42,636 nt of DNA, taken from positions 1 to 42,636 of the forward strand of contig JAHIWG010000045.1 of the NCBI GenBank assembly GCA_018816345.1, written 5' to 3'. Shown here piece after piece: positions 7,937 to 15,929 of this stretch. This DNA comes from Spirochaetota bacterium. Lineage in GTDB: Bacteria > Spirochaetota > Spirochaetia > Treponematales > UBA12059. Below the pieces are notes generated by a model, which was not told the DNA's origin, did not search any database, and saw nothing but the letters and a program-made list of their open reading frames with translations. The first letter of the stretch is position 1. Every line of letters starts with the position of its first letter. A program made the position numbers and the translations under genes.

Positions 7937-9532
7937 TTATTCTATGGATATGATGAGCAGCTCCCTAGGTTGCCCGCCGCGCCTATATTCCACCGAGAGC
8001 CGCGGGTTCAGCTCGGATAGGCCCGCCTTCAGCCGAGGCAGTACGGCGTCGTCGAAGCCGTAACCGGTATAGACGGTGACGTCGCTCTTGTCCTCGGCCC
8101 CGGAGGCCTTCATCGCCTCGAGCGCGGCGTCGGCCAGGTCGTCCCGGACCGCCAGCACGTCGTCGCCGGCCATGACGAAGAAGGAGCCTTCCGGAATGGG
8201 CGTATCGCCGAACGTCGACGCGGTCGCGCTCCGGTAGGCGCGGAGGCAGGCCGCCAGCCCGACGCAGTCCCGCATGTTCTTCGCGTTCTCGCGCATCGAG
8301 TCGTTCTCCGAGTAGCCGTAGGCGGCGGCTATGCCCTCGACGACGTTCCGAGTCGGCACGACAGTGACGTCCCGGCCGCAGATATCCCTGGCGACCATAG
8401 CCGCAGGTACGATGTTGGCGTTGTTCGCGAGGACGATGACGGAAGGGGCGTCTATCTCGGCCAGGGCGTCGAGTATGGCGCCCGCGCTCGGCAACTCGCC
8501 GCGGTAGAGGAGGCAGGCGGCGACGCCGAGGCCCGCGAAGACCTCCTCGAAGCCCTCGCCCGGGATGCAGGCGAGCACCGCGCACGAGCCGTCGTCCCTC
8601 GAGCCGTTCGATACCAGGTCCACCTGCTCGCGCATGTCCTCGATCTTCGACTTGGCGACGGTCCCGAGCGATTCCAGGCGGCCGAGGATATCGTGGGGAT
8701 GGTCGGTATGGATATGGAGCTTGATGAAGCCGCCCTCGATGACGAGGGCTATGCTATTGCCCCTCTCGCCGAGGAAGACGCGGAGGGCCCGGTCGTCGAA
8801 TTCGCGCGGGTTCTCGACGTAGACCTCGGTGCAGTACCGGTACTCCGGAAGGGGCGTCCAGTCGAGCATCGCCCGGGGGTTGGGCTGGAAGCGGTAATCG
8901 GCCTCCGATTCCAGGGGCACCTCCTCCCTGGTGAGGCTGCGCAGCATGCCCTCGACTATGAAGATGAACCCGAGGGCGCCCGCGTCGACGACCCCGGCCT
9001 TCGCGAGCATGGGCAGCATGCTCGGCGTCTTGTAGAGCGTCTCGCGGCCCGCGGAAACGGCCCGCCTGAGGCACGAGCCCGGGTCGTCGCCGGAGCATCC
9101 GCGTAGCGCCTCGGTCATGGCCGCAATGATCGTGATCATCGTGCCCTCAACGGGGGTGAATAGCGACGTGTTGACCCGGTAGGCCCCGCTTGAGAATCCT
9201 TCGAGGAGGCAGTCGTCGGTCAGGTGATCGTAGCGCTCGGCGGCGGCGAAGAAGCCGCAGAAGAACCAGGCGACTATGAAGCCGGAGTTGCCCCTGCTGT
9301 TGCGCAGGAGCTCGCCGCGCATCCTCTCCGATAGCTCGGCGATGCTCGAGACCGGCCCTTCCCCTATGGCCCTGATACCCGCATCGAGGGTGGCGACCAT
9401 GTTGGCTCCCGTGTCGCCGTCGGGCACGGGGAATACGTTGAGGTTGTCCAGGATGCGCTGGTTCCTGCTCAGGTACTCCGCTCCCTTGACGAGGGCCTCG
9501 CGCAGGCCCTCCGCGTCGACCGGCTCAGTCAT
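7937..9532 (-). CDS. fakA: Fatty acid kinase subunit FakA (DhaL/DAK2 + YloV)
   Basis: This 531-residue protein has the FakA layout: an N-terminal DhaL kinase domain (about 1-200), a middle domain, and a C-terminal DegV-like domain. The Mg-ATP motif NVFPVPDGDTGANM (32-45, aspartates 38 and 40), then NSRGNSGFIVAWFF and VEGTMITII, match the kinase. It phosphorylates fatty acid held by a FakB protein to give acyl-phosphate. Two starts are possible. The ATG at 9532 overlaps the upstream fakB stop by 8 nt and gives the usual spacing to the DhaL motif. An ATG at 9556 would add eight residues. FakA and FakB (DegV) are direct neighbours, and PlsY follows, giving a complete route from free fatty acid to lysophosphatidate. 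Confidence 0.88.
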   Translation of the reverse strand: MTEPVDAEGLREALVKGAEYLSRNQRILDNLNVFPVPDGDTGANMVATLDAGIRAIGEGPVSSIAELSERMRGELLRNSRGNSGFIVAWFFCGFFAAAERYDHLTDDCLLEGFSSGAYRVNTSLFTPVEGTMITIIAAMTEALRGCSGDDPGSCLRRAVSAGRETLYKTPSMLPMLAKAGVVDAGALGFIFIVEGMLRSLTREEVPLESEADYRFQPNPRAMLDWTPLPEYRYCTEVYVENPREFDDRALRVFLGERGNSIALVIEGGFIKLHIHTDHPHDILGRLESLGTVAKSKIEDMREQVDLVSNGSRDDGSCAVLACIPGEGFEEVFAGLGVAACLLYRGELPSAGAILDALAEIDAPSVIVLANNANIVPAAMVARDICGRDVTVVPTRNVVEGIAAAYGYSENDSMRENAKNMRDCVGLAACLRAYRSATASTFGDTPIPEGSFFVMAGDDVLAVRDDLADAALEAMKASGAEDKSDVTVYTGYGFDDAVLPRLKAGLSELNPRLSVEYRRGGQPRELLIISIE

Positions 9533-10388
9533 TCCAGGCGATGTAGCCGATGTCATAGAAGTCCGGTCCGGCGTGCGGCATGTTGCTGTGGTTGGTATAC
9601 GAGACCTCTACCGAGGCGTCGTAGCCGAGATCCAGGATACTCTTCCTCAAATGCTCGGCCTCTTCCTCGTGCGGGCCTATGACGCTTATCACCGCCGAGA
9701 GACGGCGGGCGCCCTTGGCCTCCATGTCTTCCTTGACGATGGCCGCGAAGCGCTGGTTGGCCTGCGCGTAGTTCTTCACCTTGCCTATCGACTTGAGCAC
9801 GCCCGGTTCCTCGGACGAGCCGAGGATGGAGATTATCTTGAGCGCCGTCCCGAGCACGGCCTTGGCGAGCCCTATCCTGCCCGTCCTATGGAGGTAGAAC
9901 AGGTCGTATACGACGCCCAGGTGCCTCGTGGCGGCCCTGGCCCGATCGAAGCGGGCGATGACGTCCTCGTACGAGGCTCCGGCCTTGATCGCCTCGGCCG
10001 TATCCTTCACGAGGACGCTATAGGCCGCGGTCAGGTGATGGGAATCGAGGTACGTGACGTCGAGTTCCTTATGCTCCGAGACTATCTTCCTAATGACGGC
10101 GGCCGTGACGGTGGACGCCTTGCCCGACTGATGGAGCGACAGTATCCTCTCGCCCGGGAACCGGCCGTAGAGCTCCAGCAGTTCCTCTTCCTTGAGGCCG
10201 GAGGTCGTGACCTTGTTATCCTTGTCCTTGAGGAGGGCGCGGAGCGCGTCCTTCTCGGCCTTGCCCATTCTGATCGAGACGGGATAGGGCTCTCCGTTCA
10301 GGTACATGGGGTATTCGACGACGTTGACCCCGAGCTCGTCGAGGCTTTCCGGGCTCAGCTGGACCGCGGAGTCGGCTATAAGGATCAT
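9525..10388 (-). CDS. fakB: DegV family fatty-acid-binding protein (FakB)
   Basis: This 287-residue DegV protein would bind a fatty acid and present its carboxyl group to FakA. It shows the N-terminal strand ILIADSAVQL, the loop VTTSGLKEEEL (the DegV TS motif), LSLHQSGKASTVTAA, and LFYLHRTGRIG in place of the usual L.KGGRI. Length matches the family (about 280). The start has a very good ribosome binding site, AAGGAGGAAACGG, and the ATG overlaps the preceding flavin reductase stop by 4 nt. FakB paralogues differ in whether they bind saturated or unsaturated chains, and the sequence does not say which. The adjacent CrtI-like gene makes an unusual or chemically modified chain worth considering. 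Confidence 0.88.
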   Translation of the reverse strand: MILIADSAVQLSPESLDELGVNVVEYPMYLNGEPYPVSIRMGKAEKDALRALLKDKDNKVTTSGLKEEELLELYGRFPGERILSLHQSGKASTVTAAVIRKIVSEHKELDVTYLDSHHLTAAYSVLVKDTAEAIKAGASYEDVIARFDRARAATRHLGVVYDLFYLHRTGRIGLAKAVLGTALKIISILGSSEEPGVLKSIGKVKNYAQANQRFAAIVKEDMEAKGARRLSAVISVIGPHEEEAEHLRKSILDLGYDASVEVSYTNHSNMPHAGPDFYDIGYIAWND

Positions 10389-11635
10389 TCCGTTTCCTCC
10401 TTCGAGTTATCGGGGTTCCTGGGTACCTCTATGGCAATATCCGAAAGCGGATACGATCGGCACGGATGGAAGTATCCTAGCGCGGCGTCGGCGGCCCTGA
10501 GCCCGCGTACGCTATCCGGAGTGAAGACCCGGCCCGAGACTAGCCTGGATCGGCACCAGCCGCAGTCGCCGGATCGGCACGACGACGGAGGGGCCAGTCC
10601 CGCCCTCTCGAGCGCCGTCAGTACCGTCTCCCCGGGGTCGGCCGCGACGGAGGCCAGCTCGCCGTCGGTCATCGCCTCGATAGAGAACGGGCCTCGGGCC
10701 GCGTCCGCCGGGTATCCGGGGTACGCGTACGGGGAAGCCGCTTCCGAGAAGCTCTCCTCGCGCAGCTGCCTGGGCCGCAGGCTCCACGAGGCCGTCTCGC
10801 GGGCTATATGGGACTTCATGGCGTCGGGGCCGCAGATCATGTACGTCGCGTCCCGGTACCCGCTCACGCGGCGCGATATGAGCTCCGCGGTGACGAGGCC
10901 CCGCTCGAGGCCAGCTAAGCCCTCGGGGCCTTCGGCGGCGCGCCCTCCTGGCGGTTCTTCGCAGACTCGGACGTAGGAGAACCGGTCCGGGCGCTCCGAG
11001 GCGAGCCGCTCGAAGAAGCCGGAGAACAGGAGCTCCTCGGGGCGGCGGGCCGCCTGGATAAGGATGAGCTCGGTATCGTCATGGGCCAGGGAGTCGGGTA
11101 TCATAGACTTGAACGGCGTGACGCCCGAGCCTCCCGCGATGCAGACGACGCGCGGCCCGTCCCTGAGCGGCTCGTGGTAGAAGGCGCCCGCCGGGCCGGA
11201 GCAGGCGACCTCGGTTCCCTCGCCCCAATGCTCCATGATATGAGGCGCGCAGAAGCCTCCGGGCTTCGACCGTACCGTCAGCTCGATATAGCCTAGCGCG
11301 GCCTCGTCGGGGCTTGACGAGATGGAGAATGGCCTCGAGACCGGTACGCCGCCTATCCGCATGCGCGCGGAGACGTACTGGCCGGCCCTGAACGGCGGAA
11401 TAGCGTCGCCCGAGACCGCCGGCACCAGGCGGAAGGTCGCCGTGGAGCCGTCCTCCGCCGTACGAGACTCGACGCGGAGGCGCATGGCAGTCGGGTGCAG
11501 GCGAGCGGCGAGCGCGTTCACTGCCGGAGGCGCGGGCGGCACGGGGGACGCCGCCCCGATGCGCCGCGCGCGCTCCCTGAACGGCGACACGAACGAGATA
11601 GCGTCGCGGACGCGCCCGCGGATAGTGATAATCAC
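10385..11635 (-). CDS. NAD(P)H:flavin reductase with C-terminal 2Fe-2S ferredoxin
   Basis: This 416-residue electron-transfer protein has a ferredoxin-NADP reductase module (about 50-290) and a plant-type 2Fe-2S ferredoxin domain (about 320-410). The FAD-binding signature is RPFSISSSP and the nucleotide-binding loop is CIAGGSGVTPFKSM, followed by YMICGPDAM. The ferredoxin cysteines are in CRSGDCGWC plus a later HPC. This is the arrangement of phthalate-dioxygenase-type and CDP-dehydroxy-sugar reductases, which pass electrons from NAD(P)H to a partner. The first 45 residues are basic and proline-rich. It overlaps both the upstream CrtI-like gene and the downstream fakB by 4 nt. I infer that its partner is the CrtI-like enzyme. 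Confidence 0.85.
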   Translation of the reverse strand: MIITIRGRVRDAISFVSPFRERARRIGAASPVPPAPPAVNALAARLHPTAMRLRVESRTAEDGSTATFRLVPAVSGDAIPPFRAGQYVSARMRIGGVPVSRPFSISSSPDEAALGYIELTVRSKPGGFCAPHIMEHWGEGTEVACSGPAGAFYHEPLRDGPRVVCIAGGSGVTPFKSMIPDSLAHDDTELILIQAARRPEELLFSGFFERLASERPDRFSYVRVCEEPPGGRAAEGPEGLAGLERGLVTAELISRRVSGYRDATYMICGPDAMKSHIARETASWSLRPRQLREESFSEAASPYAYPGYPADAARGPFSIEAMTDGELASVAADPGETVLTALERAGLAPPSSCRSGDCGWCRSRLVSGRVFTPDSVRGLRAADAALGYFHPCRSYPLSDIAIEVPRNPDNSKEETE

Positions 11636-13188
11636 CGCCCGCCTCCGGCCATGCGCCCGAGGACGCGTTCCGCGGCGGCCTTGCCGGAGAGTATGGAACT
11701 CCCGTAGCCGTGGCAGCGGTACGAGAAGCCCCCGCAGAAATCAAGGCCGTCAAGGAAGCGCTCCTTGTCGACGGCGAGCGCGCGCGGGATGACCGAGTCC
11801 CAGGGCTCCGGCTCGTAGCCGTAGACGACGCCGTTCCAGGCCCCCGTGTAGCGGGCGAAGGTCTCCGGCGTAGCCACCTCCAGCTCCTCGATGTGGCTCC
11901 TCAGGTCTACTCCCGTCGCCGCCTCGAATTGCGCTATCAGGCGTTCCGCTACGCGCGCCTTGACCCTGTGGTACTCCTCGGGGGCGACGTCGGCCCAGGC
12001 CTCGGGGCGGGTGCCGGCGGTAATCGATAGGATGGTCGTGCCGGGCGGGGAACAGCCGGGGTTGGCCGCGTTGAGGCATACCGAGGCCTGCATCACGTCG
12101 TCCGACTCCAGGTCGTAGAGCCCGTCGTACAGTTCCCGCGTCCTCATGTGCGGGGCTATGAAGTAGCTGTACTCCTTCAGGCCGAGCGTCGCCATGTCCG
12201 CGTCCAGGCCGAGGTAGACGACGACGACGCTGAAGCCCAGCCTGCGGGCGTTGGAGGTCATCGTCGCCCGGGCGGGGACCTGGGAGCGCGGGCTGACGAG
12301 CGTATTGAAGGCGAGGGTGGGCGAGGCGTTCGAAACGACGCCGCGAGCCCGTATCGTCTCGCCGTAGGCGGTCCTGACGCCGACGACGGCGCCGCCCTCG
12401 GCGAGTATGGCCTCGACGGGCGTATTATAGCGTATCTCGCCGCCGGCCTCCCTGATGCCCTTCTCGAAGGCGCACGCTATCTCGTGGGAGCGCATCGCGG
12501 GGATGACCGCTCCGGACGATACGTAGGAATGGAGGAGGGAGGCCCAAATGGGGAACGATAGGCTCTCGGCGGGGACCCCTAAATAGCACCAATAGGCGAA
12601 TAGTATATCGTGGGCCCGCTCCGGTACCCCTAGCGCCTCGGCGACCTCCGAGGCGGTAGCCGAGGCGGTGCGCACGAAGTTGCCCCGCTCGCGGAGGACC
12701 CTGAGGTAGTCAGGCTTGCCGTCGTTACCGTTCAGGTCCCTGAAGGCGGCCTGTACCTCGGCGCATAGCTCGAAATAGGCGCTGACCGAGGAGGCGCTGC
12801 CCGGGACGGCGCGCTCTATCGCGTCGACGCAGGCCGAGACCCCGAAGGGCACGCTGACGTCCAGTCCCGGCTCGCTCAGGATGACCCGGTACGCCTCGGG
12901 CACCGGCAGGAAGCGTACGCCCAGGCCCGCGTCGTCGAGCAGGTACCTGACCACGCCGGTGGCCTCGGACAGCGAGCGCATGTCGGGCAGCTCGTGGAGC
13001 GAGGGCTCGAACTCGAACCTCCCGCGGACGAAGCTCGTAGCGAAGCCGCCGGGAAGGTTGTGCCGCTCTAGCAGGAGTACCCTGACGCCGTTCCGCGCGA
13101 GCTCGAACGCCGCGCACAGGCCGCCTAGCCCGGCTCCCACCACGACGCACTCGTATTCGGACGCGCCGCTCGCGGCTTTGTTTCCCAT
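11632..13188 (-). CDS. CrtI/retinol-saturase-like FAD oxidoreductase
   Basis: This 518-residue flavoprotein belongs to the phytoene desaturase, carotenoid isomerase and all-trans-retinol 13,14-reductase superfamily. The N-terminal Rossmann motif VVVGAGLGGLCAAFELARNG leads into LLLERHNLPGGFATSF. The C-terminal FAD loop is FCGGFSYRCHGYGSSILSGK. There is no signal peptide. Such enzymes remove or add hydrogen at double bonds of isoprenoid or polyene chains. It is the first gene of a six-gene overlapping operon with a ferredoxin reductase, FakB, FakA and PlsY, so an acyl or isoprenyl chain destined for membrane lipid is a plausible substrate. No phytoene synthase or other carotenoid gene is present, which argues against carotenoid synthesis at this locus. 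Confidence 0.8.
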   Translation of the reverse strand: MGNKAASGASEYECVVVGAGLGGLCAAFELARNGVRVLLLERHNLPGGFATSFVRGRFEFEPSLHELPDMRSLSEATGVVRYLLDDAGLGVRFLPVPEAYRVILSEPGLDVSVPFGVSACVDAIERAVPGSASSVSAYFELCAEVQAAFRDLNGNDGKPDYLRVLRERGNFVRTASATASEVAEALGVPERAHDILFAYWCYLGVPAESLSFPIWASLLHSYVSSGAVIPAMRSHEIACAFEKGIREAGGEIRYNTPVEAILAEGGAVVGVRTAYGETIRARGVVSNASPTLAFNTLVSPRSQVPARATMTSNARRLGFSVVVVYLGLDADMATLGLKEYSYFIAPHMRTRELYDGLYDLESDDVMQASVCLNAANPGCSPPGTTILSITAGTRPEAWADVAPEEYHRVKARVAERLIAQFEAATGVDLRSHIEELEVATPETFARYTGAWNGVVYGYEPEPWDSVIPRALAVDKERFLDGLDFCGGFSYRCHGYGSSILSGKAAAERVLGRMAGGGR

Positions 13189-13195
13189 CCGGCCA

Positions 13196-13223
13196 AGTAT
13201 ACACGCTAAACCCCGCCGGGCAA
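13196..13223 (-). promoter_or_regulatory. Candidate promoter of the six-gene lipid operon
   Basis: On the minus strand TTGCCC (13223-13218) is followed after 16 nt by TATACT (13201-13196). The -10 box ends only 7 nt before the ATG at 13188, so a transcript from it would be leaderless or nearly so. No convincing Shine-Dalgarno sequence precedes this ATG. Confidence 0.45.
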
Positions 13224-13298
13224 AATTAAATTTACGCCGTGCCGTCGTCCATGACGTACCGGCTCGCTTCGCTGCGCCGGCTCGTCGTCCGTGACGGA

Positions 13299-13320
13299 CC
13301 CGTCCGATGAAGCGGACGGG
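13299..13320. repeat. Perfect inverted repeat between EF-G and lipid operon
   Basis: Arms CCCGTCCG (13299-13306) and CGGACGGG (13313-13320) form an 8-bp stem with a 6-nt loop. A related imperfect direct repeat (CGTCGTCC.TGACG) occurs at about 13244 and 13282. On the minus strand no T tract follows the stem, so it is not a classical terminator for the EF-G gene. Confidence 0.45.
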
Positions 13321-13379
13321 CCGGGTTTTGGCTCGCCATCCCTGGCTCGCGCCAAGGCCGCGCGACGTATCGTGCCTAG

Positions 13380-15407
13380 TTACCGTTTCTGCTCGAAGTG
13401 GGAGAATTCCATGCTGAAACTGGCGCGGCCTTGGGAGACGGAGCGGAGGCTGGTGGAGAAGCCGAACATCACCGCGAGCGGCGCCTGGGCGTGCACGATG
13501 TCGATGGCGGCGCGGGAGTCGGAGCCGTGTATCATGCCGCCGCGCTGAGACAGGAGGCTCATCACCTCGCCCACGTAGTCCTTGGGGGTCATGATGTCCA
13601 CCTTCATCACGGGCTCGAGCTGGACCGGGCCGGCCTTGCGGCAGGCCTCGTCGAACGCCATGGAGGCGCAGGCCTCGAAGGCGAAGGGCGTGGCGGTCAG
13701 CTCGTCGTACTCGATGCCCACGAGCCTGGCCCCTATGTCGACGCAGGGATACCCGAGCGCGATGCCGCCGCCGAAGGCGTTGGTGATCGCCCGTTCGATG
13801 GCGTCGTATATCTCCTCGGGTACCGCGTTGTTCCTGACCGCCTTGGTATAGGTGTTCCCCTCGCCGCGGGCGAGCGGCTCGACCTCTATAGTAACGCCGG
13901 CCTTCACGTCCTTGCCGGCCATGGCGCGGGCGTAGCTCTCGGCGTGCGTGACCTTCTTCGTTATTGACTCGCGGTACGAGACCTGCGGGTTGCCGACCTT
14001 GGCGCCGACCTTGAAATCCTTGAGGATGCGGGTGACGAGCACGTCGAGGTGTAGCTCGCCCATGCCCCTGATGACGAGCTGGCCCGTCTCCTCGTCGTCG
14101 CCGGTCTGGAAGGTGGGGTCCTCCTTGGACAGGATATCGAGGGTCTCCTTGAGCTTGTCCCTATCGGACACGGTCTTGGGCTCGATGGCGACGGTGATCA
14201 CCGGCTCGGGGAAGTGCATGTGCTCGAGCAGCATCGGCCAGCCCTCGGAGCCTACGGTATCGCCCGTCTGGGCCGTCTTCATGCCGACGAAGACCGCTAT
14301 GTCGCCCGCCTGCAGCTCGTCGATCGCCTCGCTCTTATTGGCGTGCATGCGCAGGATTCGGGTGACGCGCTCGCGCTTCTTCTTGCCTATGTTGTAGACC
14401 ACGCCGGCCGTCTTGACGACTCCCGAGTACATGCGCACGTAGCACAGCGGGCCGGCCTCTCGGTCGTACTGGACCTTGAATACGAGCCCGAGCGGGTTGC
14501 CGCCCGCGTCGCACGGCAGCTCGAAGTGCTCTTCCTTCTTGGGGTTATAGGCCTGCACCGGCGGGACGTCGGTCGGCGAGGGAAGGTAGTCCACCACGGC
14601 GTCCAGGACTGGCTGGACGCCCAGGTTGCGCCTGGACGCGCCGCAAAGCACCGGCACTATCTTCCTGGCTATGGTCTGCTCGCGCAGGGCGGAGCGCAGT
14701 AGCCCGACGGGTATCGCCTCCCCGCCTAGGTACAGCTCGGTGATCTCGTCGGAATGGGACGCGAGCGCGTCCACCATCTTATCTCGCCACTCGGCGGCGA
14801 GCGCGGCCATCTCCGGCCGTATCGGCCCCCTGGAGACGTTCTGGCCGCCCTGGTCGGCGTCCCAGCCCAGCTCCTCCATCGTGACGAGGTCGACGGCGCC
14901 CTCGAAGCCGCCTTCCTTGCCAATCGGTAATTGTATTGGAACCGCGACGGCGGCGAACTTCTCTATGATCTCCTCGACGGCGGCGTAGAAGTCGGCGCCG
15001 AGCCTGTCCATCTTGTTTATGTACGCCACGCGTGGCACGTTGTAGCGGTCGGCCTGGTGCCAGACCGTCTCGCTCTGGGGCTCGACGCCGCCGACCGCGC
15101 AGAATACCGCCACGGCGCCGTCGAGCACGCGCAGGGACCGCTCCACCTCGGCGGTGAAGTCGACGTGCCCTGGCGTATCGATGATATTGATCTGGTGGTC
15201 GCGCCAATAGGTCGTCGTCGCCGCGCTCTGGATGGTGATGCCGCGTTCCTGCTCCTGCTCCATCCAGTCCATGACGGCCTCGCCGTCGTCGACCTCGCCC
15301 AGCTTGTAGGTCTTGCCGGAGTAATAGAGGATGCGCTCCGTCGTCGTGGTCTTGCCCGCGTCGATGTGCGCCATGATGCCGATATTCCTAGTCGTGGTAA
15401 GGTTCAT
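13380..15407 (-). CDS. Elongation factor G paralogue (EF-G2 type)
   Basis: This 675-residue translational GTPase has all EF-G motifs: G1 AHIDAGKT (13-20), the switch region [13 protein letters not shown]3 DTPGHVDF, G4 NKMD, and domains II to V ending [13 protein letters not shown]. It is slightly shorter than canonical EF-G (about 690-700) and starts directly at the G domain. It stands alone, without rpsL, rpsG or tuf. Spirochaetes and some other bacteria carry two EF-Gs, one for translocation and one for ribosome recycling (spdEFG1 and spdEFG2). The isolated location and short N-terminus suggest the second type, but a tree is needed to decide. GGAG precedes the ATG. Confidence 0.9.
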   Translation of the reverse strand: MNLTTTRNIGIMAHIDAGKTTTTERILYYSGKTYKLGEVDDGEAVMDWMEQEQERGITIQSAATTTYWRDHQINIIDTPGHVDFTAEVERSLRVLDGAVAVFCAVGGVEPQSETVWHQADRYNVPRVAYINKMDRLGADFYAAVEEIIEKFAAVAVPIQLPIGKEGGFEGAVDLVTMEELGWDADQGGQNVSRGPIRPEMAALAAEWRDKMVDALASHSDEITELYLGGEAIPVGLLRSALREQTIARKIVPVLCGASRRNLGVQPVLDAVVDYLPSPTDVPPVQAYNPKKEEHFELPCDAGGNPLGLVFKVQYDREAGPLCYVRMYSGVVKTAGVVYNIGKKKRERVTRILRMHANKSEAIDELQAGDIAVFVGMKTAQTGDTVGSEGWPMLLEHMHFPEPVITVAIEPKTVSDRDKLKETLDILSKEDPTFQTGDDEETGQLVIRGMGELHLDVLVTRILKDFKVGAKVGNPQVSYRESITKKVTHAESYARAMAGKDVKAGVTIEVEPLARGEGNTYTKAVRNNAVPEEIYDAIERAITNAFGGGIALGYPCVDIGARLVGIEYDELTATPFAFEACASMAFDEACRKAGPVQLEPVMKVDIMTPKDYVGEVMSLLSQRGGMIHGSDSRAAIDIVHAQAPLAVMFGFSTSLRSVSQGRASFSMEFSHFEQKR

Positions 15408-15425
15408 GATGTGGCTCCGGGCGCT

Positions 15426-15455
15426 ACTATAGTCGGAAAAGCGCTATCCATGCAA
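15426..15455 (-). promoter_or_regulatory. Candidate promoter of the EF-G gene
   Basis: On the minus strand TTGCAT (15455-15450) precedes TATAGT (15431-15426) with an 18-nt spacer. The leader to the ATG at 15407 would be about 18 nt and holds the ribosome binding site CCCGGAG. Confidence 0.5.
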
Positions 15456-15531
15456 GATAAAGGTAGCGGATGCGAAGGCGCGGGGAGCCGCCCCCTTCCC
15501 TGGCGCGACGCCCGGCGGCGGGGCCTGGTAG

Positions 15532-15870
15532 CTATCGCGGCGCTATACTACCCGATGCCGCGCCGGCCCTCGTCGCCCTGGCCAGCGCGCGGTCGCCGGC
15601 CGGGTAGGCGAGAGGGTAGGCGAGAGGGTAGGCTAGCCAGGACCCGATGTCCCGTAGCCTCGTCCGCCCCCTCTGCTCGAAGACTATCCAGTTTGCGAGC
15701 ATCGCGAACGGGGCGGCCGACGCGATGAGGTTTGACTGTATCGTGAAGCAGCTGTGCGGATTAAGCGCGGCCGCTACATCCTTCGCCATCGATGATTGGG
15801 CGATAGTCGCCGCTAGGCTCGAGGCCGCGATCGTCAGCCTGAAGGCGGCGGCTAGCTTCCGGTTCGTCAT
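15532..15870 (-). pseudogene. Internally deleted Pr6Pr-family membrane protein remnant
   Basis: This 112-codon frame starts MTNRKLAAAFRLTIAASS and contains LNPHSCFTIQSNLIAS, the N-terminal signature of Pr6Pr/FAR-17a-like membrane proteins. It is joined directly to PFAMLANWIVFEQRGRTRLRD and WLAYPLAY, a signature normally found near the C-terminus. Most of the middle membrane helices (roughly 80-100 residues in intact proteins) are therefore missing, and the remaining C-terminus is unrelated sequence. Two and two-thirds copies of a 12-bp repeat have expanded the LAYP segment. No good ribosome binding site precedes the ATG. It sits in a 520-bp stretch with no other gene except the EF-G promoter at its left edge. 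I read it as a decayed gene; a short functional product is unlikely. Confidence 0.55.
15602..15633. repeat. 12-bp tandem repeat inside the Pr6Pr remnant
   Basis: The unit GGGTAGGCGAGA occurs at 15602-15613 and 15614-15625, with an 8-bp partial copy at 15626-15633. On the minus strand it encodes repeated L-A-Y-P and keeps the frame. Confidence 0.85.
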
Positions 15871-15929
15871 TGCGCTTGCATGCCGAAAGCCTAGGCGCCG
15901 CGGGTGGTTCCGATCAAGTCCGTCCTCTG

